Notes: generated from the sequence alone by a model not told the origin. Shown: positions 52,131-61,953, counted from the first letter of the stretch. The stretch: DNA of 64,000 nt from Methanolinea sp. UBA275 (GCA_002506105.1 DAWU01000028.1:78080-142079); one strand, 5' to 3'. Made by a program: numbers and translations.

Positions 52131-52150
52131 CAGCATTTTTATTTTTTTCA
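52131..52150 (+). terminator. T-rich terminator of fdhAB copy 2
   Basis: ATTTTTATTTTTTTCAC follows the fdhB stop within ten bases: two closely spaced T-runs, typical of archaeal termination. Confidence 0.55.
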
Positions 52151-52311
52151 CTCCGTTCCTTTTTGGGGACAGAGTCCTGGGGTTCTCACCTTAATTTCCC
52201 AATCTGTTTCAATGTTAAATTTTTCAAAAAATCCTGAGTGTACATAGGATAGAGTGAGAAGATCTCCAGGTCAGGAGTGATTCCGATTCGAGAAAAAACC
52301 AGGTATGGGTC

Positions 52312-53160
52312 TCAACTCTTGTGTATTTCCAGGCTTACATCAAAATTCCTGACACTGTGCGTGAGGGCCCCCATGCTTATCAGGTCAACACCCTTAAGTG
52401 CGAAATCAGAAAGGTTCTCTTCGGAAATTCCCCCGGATACCTCGATAAGGAGATGTCCGCGGAGATCTGCCTGTGTTAACAGGGAGAGGGTTTTTTGAAT
52501 CACCGCAGGGGGCATGTTGTCGAAGAGGAGGATGTCAGCCCCTGCCTGGGCGGCACAAAGGGCATCCTGGGGGGTCTCAACCTCCACTTCGATCTTCGTT
52601 GACGGTATGCGGGCTTTTGCGAGATGAACGGCTGTTTCAAGGGGAACCAGGGTAAGATGGTTATCCTTTATCATCACGCCATCAGAGAGTGTCAGCCTGT
52701 GAGCATAGCCCCCCCCGAGCATGACTGCTTTCTTGTCGAGGAGCCGGAGACCAGGAGCTGTCTTCCTGGTGGACGCAATGCTGCATCCCGAGTGTGCCCG
52801 GTCAAGTATTGACTGCATCCGGCGGGTCATTGACGCTATTCCGCTCATCCTCCCTATGATATTGAGAGCGGTTCGTTCCACGAGAAGGATTGCTCTCGCC
52901 GGACCCTCCATGGTTGCAAGGATTGTGTTGCGATCCACCTCCAATCCGTCTTTCACACACAGCACCATCCTGACACCATGTGCATCAAAGAGCGTTTCTG
53001 CCTCTTCGAGACCTGCGATGACTCCGTGATCGCGGGCTATGATGTGCGCTTTGCAGGGGATATCCCCGATGACTGCCTCTGAGGTGATGTCCCCGGAAGG
53101 GGCATCCTCCCGTATGAAAGAGAGGAGTGTCTTCTGTGGGATACGCGGGACACTCGTCAC
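52312..53160 (-). CDS. nadC: Nicotinate-nucleotide pyrophosphorylase (quinolinate phosphoribosyltransferase)
   Basis: Converts quinolinate and PRPP to nicotinate mononucleotide. Typical blocks: EDAPSGDITSEAV, ERTALNIIGRMSGIASMTR, TRKTAPGLRLLDKKAV, IEVEVETPQDA and LIEVSGGISEENL. 282 residues. It overlaps nadA by four bases (ATGA), so nadX-nadA-nadC form one operon. Confidence 0.96.
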   Translation of the reverse strand: MTSVPRIPQKTLLSFIREDAPSGDITSEAVIGDIPCKAHIIARDHGVIAGLEEAETLFDAHGVRMVLCVKDGLEVDRNTILATMEGPARAILLVERTALNIIGRMSGIASMTRRMQSILDRAHSGCSIASTRKTAPGLRLLDKKAVMLGGGYAHRLTLSDGVMIKDNHLTLVPLETAVHLAKARIPSTKIEVEVETPQDALCAAQAGADILLFDNMPPAVIQKTLSLLTQADLRGHLLIEVSGGISEENLSDFALKGVDLISMGALTHSVRNFDVSLEIHKS

Positions 53161-54062
53161 CTGCCTATCACCAGCATCCGCTCGATTGCACTCCTGGCTT
53201 TTTCCATGATGTCAGGGGAGACAATGACCTCGAATTGCTCCTTTTCAAGCGAAGATTGGAGGTGTGCCAGTGTGGTCTTCTTCATATCTTTGCAGATGGC
53301 ATCTTCTCGTACGTTGAAAGTATGATCCGGGTAGAGCTTCTTTAACCGATACCCCATTTCCCTCTCAGTCAAAATGTTCCATGTTCGCACATCTTCATGT
53401 TCATGCACTACCCTGATCATACCCCCGGTGGAAGCCACTACGTCCGATCCCTGCTGGATCTCAGTGCGGCATTCGGGGTGGCAGATGATGGTTCCCCCTT
53501 GTGCACGTGCAGCATCAAGATCCTCTTTAGAGAAGCAATCATGGACATAACAGTGTCCTCCTGGGGGAATTGGGATGATTTTCTTGTCCGGAACCATGCC
53601 CTGGATATATGCAGCCAGATTGGCATCGGGCCCAACGATAACTTCTGTTTCTGGGAGGGATTTGACAACTTTCACCGCATTTGCAGAGGTGCAGATCACA
53701 TCGGCATGAGCTTTGCATGCTGCGGTGCTGTTGATATAGAGCACTACGGGAGCACCAGGATGACGCTTTTTGGCAGCGTCGATCATTTCCGGCGTGAGGT
53801 GGTCTGCGAGCGGGCACATGGCATCCCTGACAGGGATCAGGACTTTCTTTTCCGGGTTGAGAATCTTCGCGGTCTCGGCCATGAACTGGACGCCACAGAA
53901 TACAATAATTGATGAAGACGTCCTGCTCGCCTCACGGGAAAGTTCATAGCTGTCCCCAACTATGTCTGCAATGTCCTGGATCTCGGGACGCTGGTAGTTG
54001 TGGGCGAGGATGATGGCATCCTTGGCTTTTTTGAGGGTAAGGATACGATTTTTCCTGCTCAT
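53157..54062 (-). CDS. nadA: Quinolinate synthase A
   Basis: [4Fe-4S] enzyme condensing iminoaspartate and DHAP into quinolinate. Cluster Cys residues are in VVFCGVQFMAETAK-type (CGVQF), NSTAACKAHADV and HPECRTEIQQGSD; substrate segments AHNYQRPEIQDIAD and HEHEDVRTWNILTEREMGY are present. 301 residues. It overlaps both neighbours by ATGA. Confidence 0.97.
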   Translation of the reverse strand: MSRKNRILTLKKAKDAIILAHNYQRPEIQDIADIVGDSYELSREASRTSSSIIVFCGVQFMAETAKILNPEKKVLIPVRDAMCPLADHLTPEMIDAAKKRHPGAPVVLYINSTAACKAHADVICTSANAVKVVKSLPETEVIVGPDANLAAYIQGMVPDKKIIPIPPGGHCYVHDCFSKEDLDAARAQGGTIICHPECRTEIQQGSDVVASTGGMIRVVHEHEDVRTWNILTEREMGYRLKKLYPDHTFNVREDAICKDMKKTTLAHLQSSLEKEQFEVIVSPDIMEKARSAIERMLVIGR

Positions 54063-54817
54063 GTCCCAACCACCAGGGACTGCTCGAGGTTTCTGAGCAG
54101 GGTTAAGATCGAGAGAGCTGCGAGATAACTCGTGGCAGGATTGTCCGGGCTTGGAAGGTTGCTGACGCGGATATAGAGATCCCCGAACTCTCCTTCAGCC
54201 TCTATTTCGTGAATGTTTCTCTCCACATCTGGGTCGGCATAGAGCTCAACATCAACGTCACGTCCTGCAGCAAGGCTCAGCGCTACAGAGACGTTCACAT
54301 TCTTGGGAAATTCCTTGATGCATTCATGTGACTTGCCCTGGAATATGAGGGTCCGTTTGTGTGTGTCTATTCCAAGTGATTCGGGGCTCTTGGTGGTCCT
54401 TAACAATAGTTTCCTGAAATGGGAGATCTGGCCCACCTTGAGGTTGTCGAGCCCCACGATAGCCCCGCTCGGGATAAAGATACGACGTTCTGTCTCTTTT
54501 GCGATGGCAAGGAGATCATTCCTGAAAACCGGATCTGCGAGCGCACCCACAGAAAGTAAGATAAGGTGTTTACCATGGGAGAGAACATTCCTTGCGTACT
54601 GGCGTACAGCCCTGACCGAGGCGGCCTCAACGACATAGTCGAAATCGGCACTGATAAAGGAGTCAAAGTCCTGGTGTGCAGTTCCTCCGCAGACGGAGGC
54701 GAGATCAAGGGCTTTTGAGTATACCTGGTCAAACAGGGCTACAATCTCACAATTTTCCTGGCGTTTTGCGATGATGTGACCTATATTCCCACAACCAAGC
54801 ACCCCAATCCTGATCAT
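54059..54817 (-). CDS. nadX: L-aspartate dehydrogenase
   Basis: NAD(P)-dependent enzyme supplying iminoaspartate for NadA, replacing aspartate oxidase in anaerobes. Rossmann motif GVLGCGNIGHIIA, conserved VEAASVRAVRQYA, SVGALADP and SGAIVGLDNLKVG. First gene of nadXAC; divergent from the MTTase gene downstream with a short shared promoter region. Confidence 0.95.
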   Translation of the reverse strand: MIRIGVLGCGNIGHIIAKRQENCEIVALFDQVYSKALDLASVCGGTAHQDFDSFISADFDYVVEAASVRAVRQYARNVLSHGKHLILLSVGALADPVFRNDLLAIAKETERRIFIPSGAIVGLDNLKVGQISHFRKLLLRTTKSPESLGIDTHKRTLIFQGKSHECIKEFPKNVNVSVALSLAAGRDVDVELYADPDVERNIHEIEAEGEFGDLYIRVSNLPSPDNPATSYLAALSILTLLRNLEQSLVVGT

Positions 54818-54867
54818 TGTACACAGTTATTGATATCATGGATTAATCATTTTCCTCTCTTCCGGTA

Positions 54868-56253
54868 ATGCAGGCTCATTCAGCCATCGAAATTCGCCTG
54901 GGACCGCGGGATAGGGGTGCCTGCCACACACGGGCAGGCTGGCTTTTTGCGAAGGTGAACCATCATCATTCCAGAATGAGAATAACAAGGATTGAGGATA
55001 TGAATGCTGATGTGGGGAATTGCCCCCCGGAGACTGATGTGATCGGGAGCATCAGAGAAAAGAGAGTCTACATCAGGACGTATGGATGCACCTACAACAC
55101 GGGTGACACCCAAAAACTCGAGGAAGTCCTGAAACATCAGCGCTGCTCCCTTGTTGACGATCCCGCAGATGCCGATGTGGTGATCGTGAATACCTGCACG
55201 GTAATAGGTTCAACGGAACGAAAGATTCTCCGGGAGCTTCGAATACTTCAAAATCATCCTCTTTACGTTACCGGTTGCATGGCTGTGGTTAGTAAAGAGG
55301 TTATTCTTTCGCAGTCCAATGCGAGAGTGTTCCCTCCAGAGGAGATCAGGGCAGCATACAGGAGAATAGGCACAGTGACCGGGAGACCTATAGGAATTGT
55401 CCAGGTCTGCCATGGGTGCCGGGGGGCCTGCTCGTACTGCATCACGAAAAATGCCCGTGGTTGGCTAACCAGTTATGCGGTTGAGGAGATCGCGAGGCAG
55501 ATTCAGGCACTGGTAATGCAGGGAGCGGTGGAGATCCAAATGACCGGTCAGGATCTGAGTGCATGGGGTATGGATATAGGATTAAACCTCGGGCATCTTC
55601 TCTCTGAAATCAATTCAATCCCGGGGCATTACAGGGTCAGGGTTGGCATGATGAACCCGGCAACACTGCATCCGATCATGGATTCCGTTGCCGGTGCTTT
55701 CGTTGGGCAAAAGGTATTCTCTCTCATCCATATACCGGTCCAGTCAGGGTCTGATGAAATTCTTTCCAGGATGAACCGGGGATATACCCGTGAAAAGGTT
55801 ATTGACATCGTGCGACGATTCAGGGAACATATTCCGGATCTCTCTCTTTTTACTGACGTGATATGCGGGTACCCCGGCGAGACGGAAGAGGATTTCTTGG
55901 AGACCCTTGGGCTGCTATCCGTACTACAACCGGACAAGGTGAATGTCACCAGGTATTCCAGAAGATCTGGCACTTCCGCAGCCCTCGAGAAAGACATGCC
56001 AGACCGGTTCAAAAAGGAGCGATCGAGAATTCTCCGAATCCATGCAGAGGCCATTGCCCGGAAGAAAAATGCATGCCTCATTGGGCGTGAGATCCCGGTC
56101 CTTTTTACTGAGCATCCCCGGAAGGGTTCATCAATGGGAAGGACTGCCCAGTATACCGGGGTTGTCGTTCCCGGCCATCATGAGCCCGGGACTATTAAGC
56201 GTGTGCGCCTCACTGAAGATCGAATCTACTACTTCCTCGGCGAGATAGTCTGA
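54868..56253 (+). CDS. tRNA t6A methylthiotransferase (MtaB/CDKAL1-type radical SAM)
   Basis: Adds a methylthio group to t6A37 of tRNA. N-terminal UPF0004 domain with three cluster Cys (TYGCTYNTGD, NTCTVIGSTE and VTGCMAVVSK), radical-SAM motif CRGACSYC, and a C-terminal TRAM domain. About 420 core residues. The true start is uncertain: ATG at 54868, 54973 or 55000 are all in frame; none has a convincing upstream site. Works on the same tRNA position as TrmO proteins. Confidence 0.9.
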   Translation: MQAHSAIEIRLGPRDRGACHTRAGWLFAKVNHHHSRMRITRIEDMNADVGNCPPETDVIGSIREKRVYIRTYGCTYNTGDTQKLEEVLKHQRCSLVDDPADADVVIVNTCTVIGSTERKILRELRILQNHPLYVTGCMAVVSKEVILSQSNARVFPPEEIRAAYRRIGTVTGRPIGIVQVCHGCRGACSYCITKNARGWLTSYAVEEIARQIQALVMQGAVEIQMTGQDLSAWGMDIGLNLGHLLSEINSIPGHYRVRVGMMNPATLHPIMDSVAGAFVGQKVFSLIHIPVQSGSDEILSRMNRGYTREKVIDIVRRFREHIPDLSLFTDVICGYPGETEEDFLETLGLLSVLQPDKVNVTRYSRRSGTSAALEKDMPDRFKKERSRILRIHAEAIARKKNACLIGREIPVLFTEHPRKGSSMGRTAQYTGVVVPGHHEPGTIKRVRLTEDRIYYFLGEIV

Positions 56254-56434
56254 TAACACACGGGCGTTTTCCAGGTTACAAGAACAACAGCATATTGGGC
56301 TCATTACTGTATAGCATCATATAGTTTATTTCATTCAAACGGAAGAAAAGACAACAATTATTGCATGGGCTGTCTACTCATCATCTGCGTCCGGGAACGC
56401 GTTGCCAGCACACTGACAGGAGAAGGCTCTGCAC

Positions 56435-56962
56435 ATGGATACAATCGAGAATGGTTACCAGGCATTATTGAAGAAGATCGATGAGATGGACAGCAAGAGG
56501 GATGCGCTCTCAGATGAGGTACGATCTCACGAGGCTGAACTCATGTCCCGGATGGGAGAGATGACCGCACCCCTTGTTGGCAGGATTGGAATGAACATGT
56601 TGAGGAGAGGAAAACAGGATACCAAAGGCGAGATGTACGACACGGCGTTCTATGAGAAGAAGATGATCCTCCTTGGGAAGACTGATCCCTTGGAACACCG
56701 GCCTGATGATTTCAACAAGAAGGTGGTAGATCAGTTCTGTGTCCTCTCTGAGGATGGGAAGTTCTACGAGCTTATGTACAGCTCCGAAGGGATTATTATA
56801 GATTCATATCCGAATCCACTCACTCCTGGTGATGCACTCCAGATCTACGGGCACGAGATAATGGTCATGCTGTATCGGGCAATGCGGGACTACCTGGAAG
56901 GTCAAAAGGAGCTTTTGGACGCTCTGGAAAAGACCATCGCATTTGCCCTGGCCGGAAATTGA
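56435..56962 (+). CDS. Conserved hypothetical protein with coiled coil
   Basis: 175 residues, soluble. The N-terminal coiled coil (about 1-40, LLKKIDEMDSKRDALSDEVRSHEAEL) precedes a mixed alpha/beta domain with EKKMILLGKTDPLEHRPDD and IIIDSYPNPLTPGDALQIYGH. No recognised family. Mid-size, well-behaved gene with GAAGG-type site upstream. Function unknown. Confidence 0.7.
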   Translation: MDTIENGYQALLKKIDEMDSKRDALSDEVRSHEAELMSRMGEMTAPLVGRIGMNMLRRGKQDTKGEMYDTAFYEKKMILLGKTDPLEHRPDDFNKKVVDQFCVLSEDGKFYELMYSSEGIIIDSYPNPLTPGDALQIYGHEIMVMLYRAMRDYLEGQKELLDALEKTIAFALAGN

Positions 56963-56978
56963 ATAAAAAGAAAGAGTA

Positions 56979-57437
56979 TTACTTCCACTTGAACAAGGGA
57001 AAAGCCGGTTTCAGGATATCATCTTCGGGTTTGTCGAGCGGAGAGAGTGTAAAGGTTTTCTGATAGGTATCTCCCTTCTCGTTCTGGTATTCGGCCAGAA
57101 CCTTGACCTTCTCAATCATCGAATCGGTAGCAAATGATGTTTGTGCGTCCTCTTCAAGGTGGGGGAGGGAATAGTGCAGATCGTGGGGAATGAGCGTGAA
57201 GCGGATCGATACGGCTGTTGCATTTCCGCGATTCCTGACAACTATCCCTTTTGCATCCTCTTTCAGCGTGACCACCAGATCCGGAGTCATCTTGCTGTCC
57301 TCCATTATGAAGAAAGACATCGCAAGTGCGATGACAAGAATGAGACCAATGAGGCTGGCGTAGATATCGACTAACAAGAAGAGGGCAATACAGGCGATCA
57401 GACCCAAAACCACCACAATCACGTGGTTTTTTTCCAT
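56979..57437 (-). CDS. Small membrane protein with C-terminal beta-rich domain
   Basis: About 152 residues: two transmembrane helices (9-52) then an extracellular or cytosolic beta-rich domain (LVVTLKEDAKGIVVRNRGNATAVSIRFTLIPHDL). It resembles domains of archaeal surface proteins but no family is recognised. ATG at 57437 is chosen because upstream sequence adds little; alternative at 57461. Confidence 0.65.
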   Translation of the reverse strand: MEKNHVIVVVLGLIACIALFLLVDIYASLIGLILVIALAMSFFIMEDSKMTPDLVVTLKEDAKGIVVRNRGNATAVSIRFTLIPHDLHYSLPHLEEDAQTSFATDSMIEKVKVLAEYQNEKGDTYQKTFTLSPLDKPEDDILKPAFPLFKWK

Positions 57438-57479
57438 GGTATGGAGTATGCTCGGGATCACTAATAAGGAGTTGGTAAA

Positions 57480-57553
57480 TGGGCCCGATGTGATTCGAAC
57501 ACATGACCTCCCGGTTATCAGCCGGGCGCACCACCGGGCTATGCTACGGGCCC
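57480..57553 (-). tRNA. tRNA-Ile (GAT)
   Basis: Minus-strand cloverleaf: acceptor GGGCCCG/CGGGCCC, anticodon stem CCGGC/GCCGG enclosing GAT (57517-57519 on the plus strand read ATC), T arm TGTGTTCGAATCACA, discriminator A. 74 bases, no intron, no encoded CCA. The acceptor is the same as in the CAT tRNA at 15546. Confidence 0.95.
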
Positions 57554-57688
57554 TTCAGGTTCCCCAATACTTTACTCCCCTTACCATATTATAAGTTTTG
57601 AATCCACGACTCTCCCGTTCAGGTACCGCTACATTAAATGCGCATGTGCTCAAGAATGTGTGAAGGATAATAATTCGGTGGTGGAATT

Positions 57689-59458
57689 TTGACAACGCAG
57701 TATCTCCTTGGGAATGAAGCGATAGCCAGGGGCTGCCTCGAAGCACCCGTGCACTTCGTGACAGGGTATCCCGGAACGCCCTCTTCTGATGTGATCGATA
57801 TTCTCCGTTCACACCCGGAGCGTGATTATTACATCGAATGGTCGGTCAACGAGAAGGTGGCTCTCGAGAATGCCCTTGCCGCTGCATGGTGCGGGCAGCG
57901 GGCCCTCTGCACAATGAAGCACGTGGGATTGAATGTGGCGGCGGATCCCCTGATGACCAGCGCGTATACCGGGGTCACGGGGGGACTCGTGATCATGAGC
58001 GCTGACGATCCTTTCGCGCACAGCTCCCAGAACGAGCAGGACAGCCGCTGCTATGCCCTTTTTGCACGGGTACCATGTCTCGATCCTGCCACCATCCAGG
58101 AAGCCCATGATATGGCAAGGGATGCGTTCTCCCTATCAGAGGAATTCTCCCTCCCGGTCATATTCCGTCCGACAACACGGATTTGCCACTCAAAGGGTGA
58201 CACAAGCCTGGGGTTTCCTCCAGTTTCACCACGGAAAGGGGAGTTCCATAAAAATCCTCAACAATACGTCGTGATACCCGCACATACGAGAATACTTCAC
58301 AAGAAGCTGAACCAGAAACAACCACTCATCAAGAAAGCGCTGGTCGGGAAAGGATATAACCAGGCAGCGGTTCGGGGACGTGTCGCGGTGGTCGCAAGCG
58401 GGATTGCAGCATCCTACGTCCAGGAAATCCTGCCCGAAGATGTCTCATTCATGAAGATAGGTGCATATCCCATAGACGAAGAGTGGCTCGCGCAATTCGT
58501 CCAGAAACATGAGAAAGTGCTCGTGATCGAGGAACTCCACCCTGTGGTGGAGGAGGCCGTGCGGCAGGTTGCCGGGTCTGTACCCGTTCACGGAAAGAAA
58601 GATGGCAAGGTGCCCTTTGAGGGGGAGCTCTCAACCATCGCGGTTGCAGGTATTATGCAGGAGTGTGGGATAACCCCGTTACGGACATTTCCGGATAGTG
58701 TCCCTGCAGGAGATCTCCCTGCGAGGCCCCCCATTCTCTGTGCGGGGTGCATGCACCGGCCTGTCTTTTATTCCATGCGAAAAATCTTCAAGGAGGGAAT
58801 ATTCCCAAGTGACATCGGATGCTATACCCTGGGACTGCAGCTTGGTGCTGTTGACACCACGATCTGTATGGGGGCATCAATCACGGTCGGAAGCGGCATC
58901 TCGCACTCAGGAGAAGAGCACGATATCGTGGCGACTATCGGGGACTCCACGTTCCTTCATACAGGGATCCCCGGGCTCCTGAATGCGGTCTACAATGGCG
59001 CAAAGATGATACTCGTTATCCTCGACAACCGGATTACCGCCATGACCGGTCATCAGCCCAATCCCGCCACGGGGGAGACCGCCTGTGGGATTCCCATGCC
59101 TCCCGTATCCCTTGAATCGTTATGCAGGGCATGCGGGGTCGTATACGTGGAGACCGTGGATCCCTACGATCTCGTCTCCCTCCAGGCCGCACTGAAGAAT
59201 GCCCAGGAGCAGCCAGGTGTCAAGGTGATCATCGCCAGGCAGCCTTGCGTAATTACCGCACGGAGGGCAGGAATCCGAAGGGGGCGTTTCCAGGTTGAAC
59301 CGAATACCTGCACCGAATGTGGCATTTGCATAAAGTTCGGGTGCCCTGCACTCGAGAAGGCCGGCGAGAAAGCGTATATCAATGATCTCTGCAGTGGGTG
59401 CGGTGTCTGTGCGCAGATATGCCCGTCCGGCGCTATCGGAAAAGAGGTGAAGAGATGA
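57689..59458 (+). CDS. iorA: Indolepyruvate:ferredoxin oxidoreductase alpha subunit
   Basis: TPP-dependent 2-oxoacid oxidoreductase using aryl pyruvates from aromatic amino acids. 589 residues: N-terminal GYPGTPSSDVIDIL domain, TPP-binding GDSTFLHTGIPGLLNAVYNG in the C-terminal half, and a ferredoxin domain at the end (CTECGICIKFGCP, CSGCGVCAQICP). Translation starts at TTG (57689), with GGTGG upstream. It overlaps iorB by four bases. Confidence 0.95.
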   Translation: MTTQYLLGNEAIARGCLEAPVHFVTGYPGTPSSDVIDILRSHPERDYYIEWSVNEKVALENALAAAWCGQRALCTMKHVGLNVAADPLMTSAYTGVTGGLVIMSADDPFAHSSQNEQDSRCYALFARVPCLDPATIQEAHDMARDAFSLSEEFSLPVIFRPTTRICHSKGDTSLGFPPVSPRKGEFHKNPQQYVVIPAHTRILHKKLNQKQPLIKKALVGKGYNQAAVRGRVAVVASGIAASYVQEILPEDVSFMKIGAYPIDEEWLAQFVQKHEKVLVIEELHPVVEEAVRQVAGSVPVHGKKDGKVPFEGELSTIAVAGIMQECGITPLRTFPDSVPAGDLPARPPILCAGCMHRPVFYSMRKIFKEGIFPSDIGCYTLGLQLGAVDTTICMGASITVGSGISHSGEEHDIVATIGDSTFLHTGIPGLLNAVYNGAKMILVILDNRITAMTGHQPNPATGETACGIPMPPVSLESLCRACGVVYVETVDPYDLVSLQAALKNAQEQPGVKVIIARQPCVITARRAGIRRGRFQVEPNTCTECGICIKFGCPALEKAGEKAYINDLCSGCGVCAQICPSGAIGKEVKR

Positions 59459-60063
59459 GCAGGAGCTACGATATCCTCCTGGTTGGGATAGGCGGGCAGG
59501 GGATCATCCTTGCATCCAATATCCTTGGTGAAGCCTGTCTCATTGAGGGGCGGAGTGTAAGGGGAGCAGAGACCCATGGCATGGCCCAGAGGGGTGGATC
59601 GGTGGAAGGCCACATTCGGATAGATGGGAATTTCGGACCGCTGATCGCGCCCGGCACAGCCGATCTCATGATCGCGTTTGACATGCTGGAAGCCCTCCGA
59701 TATTCCCATTTCCTCGCGCCGGGAGGGCACATGGTGATAAACAGCCATTTCGTAATTCCCACATCTGTATTCATGCAGGGTGCAACAGCCCCTTCAAAGG
59801 AAGAAATCCTTGAGCGTCTGGGGCGAGACCGGAACCCCTGCCTTGTGGACGCGGACACCCTTGCGGAGGAGGCAGGGAGCCCGCTCTCACAGAACGTCGT
59901 GATGATCGGAGCAGCCTCATGGTTCATGCCCTTTGCACCCGGCTCGCTGTCAGGGGCTGTGGAACGCCTGGTCCCGAAGAAGACTGTGGAGATAAACAGG
60001 AAGGCGTTTGACCTCGGGAGAGCTGCAGGGAAGGCCTGCAGGGAAGGGAGCAGAGACGCGTGA
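59455..60063 (+). CDS. iorB: Indolepyruvate:ferredoxin oxidoreductase beta subunit
   Basis: 203 residues, gamma-type domain that completes IorA. LLVGIGGQGIILASNILGEA is the conserved nucleotide-like loop; GAETHGMAQRGGSVEGHIRI and LVPKKTVEINRKAFDLGR follow. The ATG overlaps the iorA stop (ATGA), showing translational coupling. The DNA methyltransferase gene overlaps its stop. Confidence 0.95.
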   Translation: MSRSYDILLVGIGGQGIILASNILGEACLIEGRSVRGAETHGMAQRGGSVEGHIRIDGNFGPLIAPGTADLMIAFDMLEALRYSHFLAPGGHMVINSHFVIPTSVFMQGATAPSKEEILERLGRDRNPCLVDADTLAEEAGSPLSQNVVMIGAASWFMPFAPGSLSGAVERLVPKKTVEINRKAFDLGRAAGKACREGSRDA

Positions 60064-60800
60064 GCCTTCCGAATCTCGGTCCTTTCTCCCCTGATTCAGT
60101 TTGCCGTGGCGATGCACTGGAGTTCCTCCCAAGGCTGCCATCGCGGAGTATCGATCTGCTGGTGACTGATCCCCCCTTTGCCATTGATTTCAAGGCCCAG
60201 CGACTGAATTATAACCGAACCGGGTCGAATGTTTTGGAAGGATACCATGAGATACCTGCAGGGGACTATGCCGACTTTACTTTCCGGTGGATGGAGGAGG
60301 CATTCCGCATACTCTCTTCCACCGGCAGCCTCTATGTTTTCTCGGGATGGAACCGGTTAAAAGAAGTGCTGTACAGCCTCGATGAAGCGGGTTTTACCAC
60401 CATCAACCACCTGATCTGGAAATACCAGTTCGGGGTTTTCACGAAGAGAAAATTCGTGACCAGCCATTATCATATCCTGTTCGCAGTCAAGGATCCCAGA
60501 CACTATACCTTCCACAAGATCGAGCATTACCCGGAGGATGTGTGGGTGATCAACCGCGAGTACTGGAAGGGAAGAAAAAAGACTCCTACAAAGCTCCCCT
60601 ACAAACTGGTTGAGAGGATCCTCTCGTTCTCGAGCAGCCCTGGTGACATGGTCCTCGATCCGTTCCTCGGTTCGGGGACCGTTGCTGTTGTCAGCAGGGA
60701 TATGGGAAGGCATTTCCTTGGATTCGAGGTGGTGGATGAATATTACTCATTTGCCGTGGAGAGGTTACAAAACAGGGAACCTGGCCCGCCGCAGGGATGA
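60060..60800 (+). CDS. Type II DNA methyltransferase (beta-class, orphan)
   Basis: 246-residue site-specific adenine or cytosine-N4 methyltransferase. TDPPF (motif IV) precedes LDPFLGSGTVAVVSRDMGRHFLGFEV (motif I), the beta-class order. No restriction endonuclease is near, so it is probably a solitary methylase. It begins with GTG inside the iorB stop (GTGA), an odd location in a metabolic operon. Target sequence cannot be told. Confidence 0.85.
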   Translation: MSLPNLGPFSPDSVCRGDALEFLPRLPSRSIDLLVTDPPFAIDFKAQRLNYNRTGSNVLEGYHEIPAGDYADFTFRWMEEAFRILSSTGSLYVFSGWNRLKEVLYSLDEAGFTTINHLIWKYQFGVFTKRKFVTSHYHILFAVKDPRHYTFHKIEHYPEDVWVINREYWKGRKKTPTKLPYKLVERILSFSSSPGDMVLDPFLGSGTVAVVSRDMGRHFLGFEVVDEYYSFAVERLQNREPGPPQG

Positions 60801-60826
60801 GGACAACCCTCTGTAAGAAAGAAGCA

Positions 60827-60910
60827 CGCTGAGGGGGAGAATTGAACTCCCGAGGGACCGAAGCCCCACAGGCTTTCCAGGCCTGCGCCCTACCGCTAGA
60901 CTACCTCAGC
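60827..60910 (-). tRNA. tRNA-Ser (GGA)
   Basis: Minus strand. Acceptor GCTGAGG/CCTCAGC; anticodon stem CAGGC/GCCTG with loop CTGGAAA, anticodon GGA. A long variable arm (GGGGCTTCGGTCCC) marks it as type II; the T arm is GGAGTTCAATTCTCC; discriminator G as in archaeal tRNA-Ser. 84 bases, no encoded CCA. Confidence 0.95.
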
Positions 60911-61053
60911 AAAAAGGTGTATCCATACTATGGGGCGGTTTTTTTTTTAATGCTATCCCCCGGAGACAGGGGACAGAGGGAACCTCATGTCCATGAGAAG
61001 TGCATAGAGGCGAGCATAGTGGAATCCGTCCAAGTTTTCTGAATGAGGAATCT

Positions 61054-61953
61054 TCAGACCCGGATTTTTTTTCTCCATACCCTTGGATACACTCCTGGAG
61101 CGAGGAAGACACTCCGGGGCGCTGCCACGAGCCCGTGTGTTCCGGGAGGAACCATTGATGAAGATACGATTGCCTCACCTATACAGACCAGCTCGCCTTT
61201 TGACGTGAGCATGGCAACCACGTCCCCTTTTAGAAACGCGTCCTGCCGGACAACCCCGACACCCGCAAGTGCAGCACCATGGCAGAGTGCATCCACGGCA
61301 GAATCTCTGACAATTACCGTGGGAAGGCCTCCCGCGACGGTCTCGGGGGGCAGGATCATCCCTGCAAGTGCCCGGGAATCACCCTGTCGTGCCAGATCTG
61401 TTGCATCCTTTAATTCCGCCAGGGTATGTGCAGAATCCTCGGGAAATATTCCCGATCTTGTCCGCCTGAGTTCTTCCATATGGGCTCCACACCCGAGTGC
61501 CAGGCCCATATGGTGGCAGAGTGACCTGATGTAGGTTCCCGCATCACAGGTGATGCGAAGCACTGCCCTCCGCCCGGACATCTCCACCACATCGAGGGCA
61601 TGGACCGTCCGTATCCTGAGGTTTCTTGCAACCGCACTTTTGAGGGGAGGTCGCTGGTATATACGGCCTGTGAATTCCTTTGCAACCCGTTGTACCGCGT
61701 CTTCTCTGACATTTCCATGAAAACGGATTACCGCGATGTACTCTTTATCCTCTGAAAGAAGAACCGGTGCAAGGCGGACAGCATTGCCTATCATCACGAC
61801 AAGAACCCCGGAGACACCCGGGTCAAGGGTGCCGGCATGGCCCACCCTTGCGCCGAGAATATCCCCTGCCCATGCGGTAACCTGGTGGCTTGAGGGGCCC
61901 CTCGGTTTGTCAAGCACCAGCAGTCCATGTTTCGGGATAGTGTTTGTCATCAT
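61054..61953 (-). CDS. cbf5: tRNA/rRNA pseudouridine synthase Cbf5
   Basis: Archaeal Cbf5/TruB, catalytic subunit of H/ACA RNPs and tRNA Psi55 synthase. GHAGTLDPGVSGVLVV contains the catalytic Asp44; RITCDAGTYIRSLCHHMG and the C-terminal PUA domain (from about 215: PTVIVRDSAVDALCHGAALAGVGVV) are complete. 299 residues. Overlaps hemD by ATGA. Confidence 0.95.
   Translation of the reverse strand: MMTNTIPKHGLLVLDKPRGPSSHQVTAWAGDILGARVGHAGTLDPGVSGVLVVMIGNAVRLAPVLLSEDKEYIAVIRFHGNVREDAVQRVAKEFTGRIYQRPPLKSAVARNLRIRTVHALDVVEMSGRRAVLRITCDAGTYIRSLCHHMGLALGCGAHMEELRRTRSGIFPEDSAHTLAELKDATDLARQGDSRALAGMILPPETVAGGLPTVIVRDSAVDALCHGAALAGVGVVRQDAFLKGDVVAMLTSKGELVCIGEAIVSSSMVPPGTHGLVAAPRSVFLAPGVYPRVWRKKIRV

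Noticed and set aside
60842..61042. Short plus-strand frame overlapping tRNA-Ser
   Set aside because: Most of it is the tRNA read in antisense; the rest has no pattern.
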